From contig NC_088307.1 of NCBI RefSeq assembly GCF_032854445.1, positions 7,640,017 to 7,704,016 on the forward strand: a DNA stretch of 64,000 bases. Direction: 5' to 3'. Of this stretch, positions 59,901 to 64,000 are shown piece by piece (the first letter of the stretch is position 1; each line of letters begins with the position of its first letter). Origin of the DNA: Liolophura sinensis. Taxonomy: Eukaryota > Mollusca > Polyplacophora > Chitonida > Chitonidae. A program made the position numbers and the translations under genes. The notes beneath the pieces were generated by a model. That model did not search any database and was not told the DNA's origin. It saw only the letters and a program-made list of their open reading frames with translations.

Positions 59901-62595
59901 ACTGTTGCTGTGGATGCTGTGGTTTACTACAGAGTACAGAATGCATGTACGTCCATCACAAATGTCGAGGATGCCAACCGCTCCACGCGCCTCCTCGCAC
60001 AGACAACGCTGCGGAACGTGTTGGGTACAAAGAACCTTGCAGAGATTCTGTCAGAGCGGGAAGCCATCAGCAACTTCATGCAGGTCAGTGGTCTAGATGA
60101 TGCATGGGTACGTTTTTGTGGGCTTTCAATCTTGAACAAAGTCAAAGTTCTTGTGCTGGTTTCACAAAATTTCCGGCATTTTTTTTTTTTTAAGCGTGTG
60201 GTCGCTCATGTACCTTGAGTGTTGGCATCAGCATCCAATAACATTTTAGGCTGTCTTAAGGTAAATGTGCAGGGTTGTACCTGAGAAAGAACTACATGTA
60301 TTGAACTCAGGTTTTACTTACATATAAAGCTCAGTGACACAAGGGGATGTTCCACTGTCGATGCCCAGTGTGCTTTTTAATTGCCATAAATTACAAAATT
60401 CACGACTTGGCCTCATGTTCATTGGAATTAGTGTTAAGGTAAACGTTATGGGTGCAGTCTCAAAAATACTCTTGTTTACATGTACATATATTAACGTCTT
60501 GCTACTGAATCTAAATTTGGTGTGAAGAGACTGTAACAGAGGTTTTTGGCAAAAAATCCATATTTGCTAACCAAATCTAGTTTTCTGTATTTAGCAAGAG
60601 TAGCTCAAATTATTGCCTTTCAGGAAATATATGACTATTACCTGTGATATTTAAAGTGTTAAAATGATTCTAACGAAACAAGGCTATTTCAACATTAGGT
60701 ATGAGTGAACATGAAGACTCAGTTAATTCTTATTCTGCTGTGAATGTGTACATGTACAAAAGGAGCCTCACACCAATGCAGTTGCAATGAGTTAAAGCTC
60801 AGCTCATGCTGGCTTCCTCCCCAGAAGTGGCTTAGTCTCTCAGCAACCTGCAGATAATTGTGGGTTTTCCCCAGGATCTGCTTGTTTCCTCCCACCATAA
60901 TGCTGACTGTGATGGTATGAAATATTTTTGAGCACACCAGTCAAATAAATAAATGTACTTGTCAGTAGGGTAATGTGTATTAATTATAATCTGCAGTATT
61001 TCTAATGGAGGAAGCTTTCTTTGCCTAAAAATAATAGAGGAGTTTCAAACCCTTTTATTGCTAAAATAACCTAATATATTTGACCTGTCCCAAATGTTAG
61101 GCAGCTATTTTTGATTACATTAACACCAGCTTCTCTCAAAAAAAGTTATATGAGGTTTGCTTGGAACATGGGATGATATTCTACTGGCACCAAAAATAAT
61201 ATTTGGAGACTTTTATGGGCCTCTAAAGAGGTACTTGTGTTTTCGAAATTTGAGGTCATTTAGGGTACCTGTACATTATGCTGTCTTGTACATCTGTTAA
61301 GAGCAAGTATAATGGCTTGAAAAGTCTTGAAGGGTTAAAGCCTGGAAACTGTCATATTAGCAGATAGGATGTTGTGCTGGATTTCAGCTCATTCTTGATG
61401 AGTGCACCGAGCCCTGGGGCATTCGGGTGGAGAGGGTGGAAATGTAAGTGTGTGTATCGCATACGCACCACCCTGATGCGCTAGCTGTGGTGATACATGT
61501 ATTGCCGTGGTGCTGTGCTGTGTTGTGTCCTACGTCATATTGGAGAGGCCATGGCTCTTGTCCCTGTAGACTCTATGGTGTATAGACCACATCAGGCACT
61601 TCAGCAAACTCCTGTCTACTGGAATCGCTGTAAACACTGTATGATTAGCTAGGCCTTGTTGATTTTTGGTCATGTAACCCCAGTGGACGTACCATATTTT
61701 TAGTGATAGTCATATTTCCATTTTTTTTCTAGAACTTCAAACCTGACCTTTTCGCAATGCACCATGACATATTATTCTGTTAGTTAAGTGATCGTTATAT
61801 GTGGCTATATTCATTGTGCTGCCGTTTCTGTGCAGCACAGAAGCAGGAGTGCTAATTATCTAATTATGCTGATTGATATCTATTTAAGTCACCATCCCAG
61901 TTGCTCCGAGTTGGACAATCCAGTACCTAGGTTTCATTAGTCAAAATTTCAGAATTTATTGCTTTCTAATTACCTATAGATTTTTGACTATACCCATTGA
62001 CATTTTACCTGAGCACAAAGAGTAGCATACATCTACAGGTACATGTAGGTTGGTGTCTCTTTATGTTTACTATTGCCCATAATTACAAAGAAGCAAGTTT
62101 AGTTTATCTCTGTATCCTGGGATGAAGCCATTTCAAGGGCAGGGGTTTGCAGAAGTTGTGGTAGTGTGTAATTGATGTACATGTAACTGAATGTGCTCCA
62201 TGCAGGCATACTTGTACTTGTCTACCGCCCCACTCCCACCCCCACCTCCACCCCCACCCCTCCCTCCCCCTGTAAAAGTGGCATGACCATCATGATCAGC
62301 AGAGGTGTTTCATCAAAGCGCCAACACAAAATGCATGGCTGCATCTTCATGTTACCAATATTCTTAGTTTCTTGTATACAGGTAGGTATTAAATAGGTAA
62401 ATAGATATTTTAAGTTGCTTTGGTAGATAGTTCAGTTATTTACATGTACTTTATTTATTGGCAACATTTTTTTTTTGTCTTTTGTTTTTGTTTTGCTGAT
62501 GTTCATATTTGTGTTTTCCTGCCTTGTGTGTCATTTTAGACATCTTTGGATGAGGCCACTGATCCATGGGGGGTGAAGGTGGAGAGAGTTGAAGT
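33436..62595 (+). CDS. STOM: Stomatin/MEC-2-like SPFH (band 7) membrane protein, 5' part of gene
   Basis: Joined coding exons: 33436-33493, 56533-56660, 57727-57799, 58978-59060, 59880-60083, then either 61388-61443 or 62540-62595. All junctions are GT-AG and phases agree, giving 201 residues before the window ends. Layout: a hydrophilic N-terminus (1-34), a hydrophobic hairpin (about 35-64) with a central proline at 54, then the SPFH domain from about 65. Recognisable family motifs are [12 protein letters not shown] (66-77), [10 protein letters not shown] (85-94), VDLRT (101-105), LTKDSV (116-121), [14 protein letters not shown] and [10 protein letters not shown]. Cys36/37 and Cys94 match the positions of palmitoylated cysteines in vertebrate stomatin. 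Stomatins are monotopic proteins of the inner plasma-membrane leaflet that oligomerise and modulate ion channels; MEC-2 is the nematode touch-receptor member. About 85 further C-terminal residues are expected outside the window. Family assignment is firm; exact orthology (stomatin, STOML3 or MEC-2) is not resolved. Confidence 0.93.
34424..34595. mobile_element. CpG-rich foldback element with about 40-bp inverted termini
   Basis: 172 bp. The left arm reads GCGAGTTCTCGGGAGTTCCA then CGTGAGGGCGCTCGCACATA; the reverse complement of the right arm reads ACGAGTTCTGGGGAGTTCCC then TGTGCAGTCGCTCGCACATA. The centre is unique and GC-rich, unlike its AT-rich surroundings. Probably a MITE; only one copy is in the window. 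Confidence 0.75.
34680..34905 (+). mobile_element. MITE-A, complete
   Basis: Starts TACCCTAAATGACCACAAGT and ends GCAAAATTCGAGGTCATTTT; the interior is very similar to the copy at 31095-31322 (GAGAGTTCT, TTGGAAAATTGTAAGTTTCAG, GACATTTATTTGTCTCTAAA). Confidence 0.75.
36125..36305 (+). mobile_element. SINE, 3' part
   Basis: ACATGGGAGGGTATGGCAGC, TTTCCTCCCACCA, CGTATAAGTGAAATGTTCCT and CAAATAAATGAATG. Diverged; a C-rich insert interrupts the body at about 36186. Confidence 0.75.
38986..39190. repeat. Short tandem repeat based on TCAAGCTAGGATTTGA
   Basis: Repeats of TCAAGCTAGGATTTGATG/TCAAGCTAGGATTGAAG in 16-20 bp and combined units, about 10 copies. Confidence 0.85.
39368..39680 (+). mobile_element. 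Second tRNA-derived SINE family, full copy
   Basis: The head has GATAGCACAGTTGGTAGAGC (A box) and a degenerate B box near GGGTCAATGTTGG. A body follows (GGTCACACC, ACTTGTCTTCGGTAAGTCGC, GGAGGCACATCACA), then a 3' end with ACTCCTTTGTCATATGATTG and AAAGTTGTTAAGTACGATGT. Related copies are at 40990-41230, 41268-41530 and 55205-55400. Confidence 0.65.
40204..40325 (-). mobile_element. MITE-D copy
   Basis: ACCCCATAGTTCTCTCAGAA, TGTTTCAAAACATTC and GTTGAAAACGTTGAAGAATC are the reverse complement of the copy at 59156-59285. Confidence 0.6.
41030..41230 (+). mobile_element. Second SINE family, 3' part
   Basis: GACTGGGTGGGGTGTCATGT, GGTGTCTTCGGCATGA, ACAAGAAGACACA, AACTCCTCGTCGTCATG and a CATACAAAGTAAAACCTCAAGCATG end shared with 55205-55400. 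Confidence 0.6.
41268..41530 (+). mobile_element. Second SINE family copy
   Basis: AAGCTCCCTTGGTAGATCGTC (degraded head), GGGTCACACCTAAGACCTTG and GGAGGCACATTACATAAG match the copy at 39368. Confidence 0.6.
41752..41962 (-). mobile_element. SINE, most of element
   Basis: ATTTATTTATTTCATTGGTG, TTTAACGCCGTACTCAAG, GCAGCCAGCATTATGGTGGG, GAGGAAGCCAGC and GGATTTGAACTCAAAGCGAC (B-box side). The tRNA head is truncated. Confidence 0.88.
42636..42800 (+). mobile_element. MITE-B fragment
   Basis: TTTTTCAGCCTTTTTGCATG, GACTGATAAAATTATACTTT and GGCCAATCCAACCGATGTAG. Confidence 0.6.
43838..43920. repeat. Outlying copies of the 51-bp repeat
   Basis: GTATACAGTGCTTGTCAGTG then CCTAAATATGTTATATAGTG, and again a partial unit. 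The same unit forms the main array at 44334-45008, 0.4 kb away. Confidence 0.85.
44334..45008. repeat. 51-bp minisatellite, about 13 copies
   Basis: Unit approximates CCTAAATACGTCATATAGCA, CTACATGTATTGTATACAGT, GCTTGTCAGTG. Period 51 creates a 180-codon open frame (44623-45165) with 17-residue repeats, judged noncoding: indels elsewhere in the array break the frame and no gene context is present. Confidence 0.94.
45484..45715 (+). mobile_element. MITE-A, diverged
   Basis: AAAGTCCATGACTATGATG, TTGCCTGATTATTAGAGTTC, AAATTTCAGCACCA and GACATTTATTTGTGTG match family A. Confidence 0.55.
46365..46525 (+). repeat. Dispersed repeat family C copy
   Basis: TTTTGCTCGATTCTGATTGA, GGACCAAATTTAGG, TCTTGGCCTCTAATGTGTCA and GAAAATGCATTTTTGCAGAC parallel the copies at 9815 and 57500. 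Confidence 0.5.
46688..46728 (-). mobile_element. SINE remnant
   Basis: CGTTATGGTGGGTGGAATAC and GGGCAGAGCCCAAGGGAA, from the central body. Confidence 0.55.
46760..47110. repeat. 36-bp-based minisatellite, about 9 copies
   Basis: Unit approximates AATGTTGCCATGAGGATGTG, ATAGTGCCCCAAGCTG. Unit length varies from about 30 to 48 bp through small inserts such as GGTCCCTGT. Confidence 0.9.
47897..47949. repeat. TG/TA microsatellite
   Basis: GTGTGTG followed by about 23 TA units. Confidence 0.98.
48973..49157 (+). mobile_element. SINE, diverged
   Basis: GTCCAGCTCATACTGC, GTGGGAATGTCTGCCAGC, GTGAAATATTCTTGAGTGTG and an AAATAAATAAATAAATC tail. Confidence 0.8.
50653..50695 (+). mobile_element. SINE tail remnant
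   Basis: ACAGCGTAAAACACCAGTCA then AATAAGTAAATAAG. Confidence 0.6.
51172..51358 (+). mobile_element. MITE-A, diverged
   Basis: GTTACTCATTTTGCCTGAGA, GTTATATTGACCTC, GAGGTTTGTTTC and GCATTTATTTTGC, with an A-rich expansion at the right side. Confidence 0.5.
52478..52721 (+). mobile_element. MITE-B left end joined to a MITE-A body
   Basis: TACCCTATTTCCTCAACCTT (52478) is a B terminus. From about 52543 the sequence follows family A (GATGTTGAGGTCTCCATTAA, AAGTTTCACCACCA, GATTTTTAGGTCTTTCATTG). Either a nested insertion or a recombinant element. Confidence 0.5.
52975..53450. repeat. 36-bp minisatellite, about 13 copies
   Basis: Unit approximates CATGTATGAGCTAAGCTTCA, GGAATTGAGACATGTA. Two variants (AAGCTTCAGG and AAGCGTCAGG) are interspersed. 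Confidence 0.94.
53451..54290. repeat. Degenerate continuation with higher-order units
   Basis: Derived units TTCAGGAATTGAGACATGGG, with three copies of a longer block of about 90 bp (53707-53990) carrying GGGCCACTTAAAGATTAAGG. The array decays to the right. Confidence 0.88.
55205..55400 (+). mobile_element. Second SINE family, 3' part
   Basis: GACTGGGTGGGGTGTCATAT, CTGGTGTCTCCGGCATGAAA, ACAAGAAGACACATACAC, GACTCCTCGTCGCTGGGCAA and ATTGTTAAGTACTAAGTTAAACC, with a CATTCATTCATTC end. Confidence 0.65.
56408..56460 (+). mobile_element. SINE remnant upstream of exon 2
   Basis: TCCCACCATGCTGGCGACTG and AAGTGAAATATTCTTGAAAT. Confidence 0.6.
56533..56660 (+). CDS. STOM: Stomatin-like gene, exon 2 (membrane hairpin)
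   Basis: 128 nt, acceptor TTTGTACAG, donor GTAAGT. It encodes residues 20-62: an acidic linker ([10 protein letters not shown]), then a Cys-Cys pair (36, 37) and a hydrophobic stretch from Gly38 to Ile61 interrupted by Pro54. This proline-kinked hairpin inserts into the cytoplasmic leaflet without crossing the membrane in known stomatins, and the proline is important for topology and cholesterol binding. Base composition is clearly richer in GC than the flanking intron. Confidence 0.93.
57332..57440 (+). mobile_element. SINE, 3' part, in intron 2
   Basis: CACCACAATGCTGGCCGCCG, GTGAAATATTCTTGAGTACG and GCGTAAAACACCAATGAAAT. Confidence 0.85.
57500..57690 (+). repeat. Dispersed repeat family C copy
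   Basis: GATGCATTCTGCTTGATTCC, TTTTAGGGCCACGAAAATTT, TTTTAACACCTTTATGTGCC and ACTAAACTTTACGTGAAAG match the copy at 9815. Confidence 0.55.
57727..57799 (+). CDS. STOM: Stomatin-like gene, exon 3 (start of SPFH domain)
   Basis: 73 nt, acceptor TTTGTCCTCAG, donor GTAATG. It encodes residues 63-86 plus one base: [20 protein letters not shown] and on to the GPG motif, a hallmark of stomatin-type proteins. It ends in phase 1 within the second glycine of GPG, which is completed by exon 4. The next SINE begins about 45 bp downstream of the donor. Confidence 0.95.
57845..58076 (+). mobile_element. SINE, nearly full length, in intron 3
   Basis: Head remnant with B box GGGAGTTCAAGTCC, body (AAGTGGGAAGGTCTTTCAGC, ATAATGCTGGCCGTTGACGT) and tail (AACACCAATGAAATAAATAA). 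Confidence 0.88.
58108..58190 (+). repeat. tRNA-like sequence in intron 3
   Basis: GTGATGGCTGAGTGGTTAGA (A box) and GGTGCAATCCCAGC (B box, imperfect) resemble a Ser/Leu-type tRNA head. Probably a SINE head; acceptor stem pairing is not apparent. Confidence 0.4.
58226..58300. repeat. 16-bp tandem repeat
   Basis: Unit CCTCACTCTCACATTC, about 4-5 copies, pyrimidine-rich. Confidence 0.9.
58313..58850. repeat. 34-bp minisatellite in intron 3, about 15 copies
   Basis: Unit approximates TTTGTCTCCATACATTATCT, GGTTTACTGCACAC. It ends about 130 bp before exon 4. Open frames across it are repeats only. Confidence 0.93.
58978..59060 (+). CDS. STOM: Stomatin-like gene, exon 4
   Basis: 83 nt, acceptor TTGTTTCAG, donor GTAAAT. 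It encodes residues 87-114, including [22 protein letters not shown] and PPQE. The cysteine of IIPCID (94) matches the main palmitoylation site of vertebrate stomatin. It ends in phase 0, directly compatible with exon 5. Confidence 0.95.
59080..59152 (+). mobile_element. SINE fragment in intron 4
   Basis: CAGGCTCTGCTCGGTTTCCT and CCCACCATAATGTTGGCCGT, only 20 bp past the exon 4 donor. Confidence 0.7.
59156..59285 (+). mobile_element. MITE-D copy in intron 4
   Basis: Starts CTACCCTAATTCATCAACGT; contains TTTTGAAACATTCTGAGAGA, GCTATGGGGTGTATAG and AAATAATTTGCACA. It is fused to the end of a SINE fragment on its left. The terminus is nearly that of MITE-B, but the interior differs. Confidence 0.6.
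59880..60083 (+). CDS. STOM: Stomatin-like gene, exon 5 (core SPFH)
   Basis: 204 nt, exactly 68 codons, phase 0 at both ends; acceptor GATTGACAG, donor GTCAGT. It encodes residues 115-182: [20 protein letters not shown], then [34 protein letters not shown] and AISNFMQ. This is the most conserved part of the family and the strongest evidence for the gene. Confidence 0.97.
60756..60954 (+). mobile_element. SINE in intron 5
   Basis: AAGGAGCCTCACACCAATGC, AGCTCATGCTGGCTTCCTCC, CCCACCATAATGCTGACTGT and a CAGTCAAATAAATAAATG end. Confidence 0.85.
61067..61267 (+). mobile_element. MITE-A in intron 5
   Basis: Left TAACCTAATATATTTGACCT, right GAAATTTGAGGTCATTTAGG then GTAC; interior GCTTGGAACATGGGATGATA. 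Ends about 120 bp before exon 6a. Confidence 0.68.
61388..61443 (+). CDS. STOM: Stomatin-like gene, alternative exon 6a
   Basis: 56 nt, acceptor GGATTTCAG, donor GTAAGT, phase 0 in and 2 out. It encodes [18 protein letters not shown] plus the first two bases (AT) of the next codon. This aligns to the segment that follows ...FMQ in stomatins. Compared with exon 6b, and with the T-L-D-E-A-T form usual in the family, it has LI in place of TS before Leu-Asp-Glu and Cys in place of Ala after it. Its length and phases are identical to 6b, so inclusion of both would shift the frame. It may be an isoform-specific exon; a decayed duplicate is less likely because the frame, splice sites and core motif are intact. 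Confidence 0.85.
62228..62271 (+). repeat. C-rich low-complexity tract
   Basis: CCCACTCCCACCCCCACCTC and similar. The G-rich opposite strand could form a quadruplex. About 270 bp before exon 6b. Confidence 0.8.
62540..62595 (+). CDS. STOM: Stomatin-like gene, alternative exon 6b (canonical form)
   Basis: 56 nt, acceptor CATTTTAG, donor GTGAGT, phase 0 in and 2 out. It encodes [18 protein letters not shown] plus GT, the form closest to the usual family sequence at this position. It lies 1.1 kb downstream of 6a. The exon that both forms should join must start with one base completing an Ile/Met or Val codon, and lies beyond position 64000. Confidence 0.92.
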
Positions 62596-64000
62596 GTGAG
62601 TATTTATGTACAAATCCACCACAAAATGGGAACATCCAGAATTTCATCTCTTAACAGCTTCTACTTTGAACACACAACTTCTGTCAGTTCCCACAGGTCT
62701 TGCTTTAAATACTTACATGTAGATATCTCTGTTCTATTCTGTCATGCAGTCACACAAAAGAAAGAGAATTCCAAAATACCTAATATTAGGCTAAATGTGA
62801 GACTTAGTAAAAAGTGTGTTGATCGAGGGTAAATTAAAGTAATAATACATTACACTTTTTCAACTTAGACTGAATCAAAACATACGTTTTAATTTTTTGT
62901 TATGTCACCTTAATTTTTGTGTTTTACTTGTGACTTCATTAATTTGGGTGCAAAATTGTGGTGAAAATTTTCCTGAATGTGACCCTGACAATGTACGTTT
63001 AGTCAAACTAAATTTCAAAAGCCTTCTGTTGACTTCATTGCTTAATTACTGTGCCCTTAACACGGTGTCTGCTAGCATGAAGTCCAATAGTGCTTGTGCT
63101 ATACTCAAAAGTATGTAAAATGACTTATTCCACATGTTTTTGCATGTTGCTATTATTCACGTAAGCATTCTGCATTGTTGCATGACTCCGTGTTGATAAA
63201 TCTAGCCTTTGATCAGATGACTTTATTATGTACCAAGCTGTCAGTGGAAATAAGCTGGAGTAATGCTGAATCCGTATGATCTAAATGCCCAACACATACA
63301 CTCAGACTGCACAGGCAATGGTAATACAATACCTGAACCACAAGATTGAAATTAATTGATTATTGTTGGTTTAATTGGGCATAATCGGGTCTTGAGTTTA
63401 ATATTTGTTGTTTGCAAGTGTAGATTTTTAGCTTTCCAAGATGTGAACAGTAAAACAATTGTATGTTTTACATGTAGTTTTCAGTTTAAATACGAACAGT
63501 AAATGAACAGTTGTACAATGTACCAGTGACTTTTTATCATATATTGAACATCAGAGGCTTACAAAGTCATTATGAAATGTCTGTATCGGTTCAGGGCTCA
63601 TTCCTTGATCAAATTTTGGGGGAATTACGTTTAATGGAAGTGGATTCTTGTAAATTTGCCTCATGCTATTATCCAATTTTGTTCTTTAATCCTTATTCAC
63701 AAGACAAATACTGTACGTGATAAAGGTATGGTAAATCACCTTAACTCTTGCCCTCAAAATTACATTTTTATAGGCAAATAAATCTTACTTTTGATGCTGA
63801 AACTTCAGTTTTTCCATTGGGATGTTACCCTATCTCACAAAATGAGATCAATAGAACTCTAAGAATTAGGCAAAATGTGCAACTTAATCATGGGCAATAA
63901 ATGTTAGGTCATTTACTGAATTGTTAAGACAGGAATACAGATCTGCATGGGCCATAATCCATATCTTATATATACAGTATTTCCTCAGTCGCTTTGATTT
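62596..64000 (+). other. Start of the intron after exon 6b
   Basis: No further stomatin exon is seen up to the window end. A MITE-A copy lies near the right edge (63730-63918, reversed). The open frames here have no family resemblance. Confidence 0.6.
63730..63918 (-). mobile_element. MITE-A, reversed
   Basis: GGCAAATAAATCTTACTTTT, GATGCTGAAACTTCAG, ATCAATAGAACTCTAAGAAT and GCAACTTAATCATGGGCAAT. Confidence 0.65.

Larger units (their letters stand above)
60084..61387 (+). other. Intron 5 of the stomatin-like gene
   Basis: Contains a SINE (60756-60954) and a MITE-A copy (61067-61267). The 600 bp before the SINE show no recognisable content. Confidence 0.7.

Noticed and set aside
60084-60218. 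Extension of exon 5 past 60083
   Set aside because: The frame stays open for 45 codons, but the family sequence stops exactly at the GTCAGT donor and resumes in exon 6a/6b.

Overview
This window looks like nuclear DNA from a marine invertebrate, most likely a mollusc; another lophotrochozoan such as a brachiopod is not excluded. It is AT-rich, with very long introns, canonical GT-AG splice signals, tRNA-derived SINEs ending in AAATAAATAAAT, several short inverted-repeat elements (MITE-like), and an extreme richness in the palindromic word ACATGT/TACATGTA. No bacterial-style operon, CRISPR array or viral gene was seen.

The one gene recognised with confidence is on the + strand in the right half. 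It is a stomatin/MEC-2 family (SPFH/band 7) membrane protein. Its first exon is at 33436-33493, behind a TATA box at 33352. A 23-kb first intron follows, then exons at 56533-56660, 57727-57799, 58978-59060 and 59880-60083. After these come two homologous 56-nt exons, 61388-61443 and 62540-62595, with the same phase and the same protein position. Only one can be used per transcript without breaking the frame, so they are predicted to be mutually exclusive exons. The 3' part of the gene lies beyond the window. All splice phases agree through residue 201.

Head-to-head with this gene, about 0.8 kb upstream, is a candidate first coding exon on the - strand (32621-32459, 54 codons plus 1 nt, good donor). 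It is preceded by an in-frame minimal ATG-TAG uORF. A second possible first exon on the - strand lies at 15888-15831 and also ends in phase 1. They could be alternative starts of one leftward gene whose remaining exons I could not find.

The rest is intron or intergenic DNA full of repeats. About 19 copies or fragments of a tRNA-derived SINE occur in both orientations. A second SINE-like family lies at 39.4, 41.0, 41.3 and 55.2 kb. At least three MITE-like families (A, B, D) have similar TACCCTAA-type termini, a further dispersed family (C) has at least three copies, and there is one CpG-rich foldback element at 34.4 kb. About a dozen minisatellites have periods of 18, 34, 36, 46, 49, 51, 54, 65 and about 82 bp. 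Several arrays have periods divisible by three and therefore create long open frames that are probably not genes. A 200-N assembly gap is at 7912-8111.
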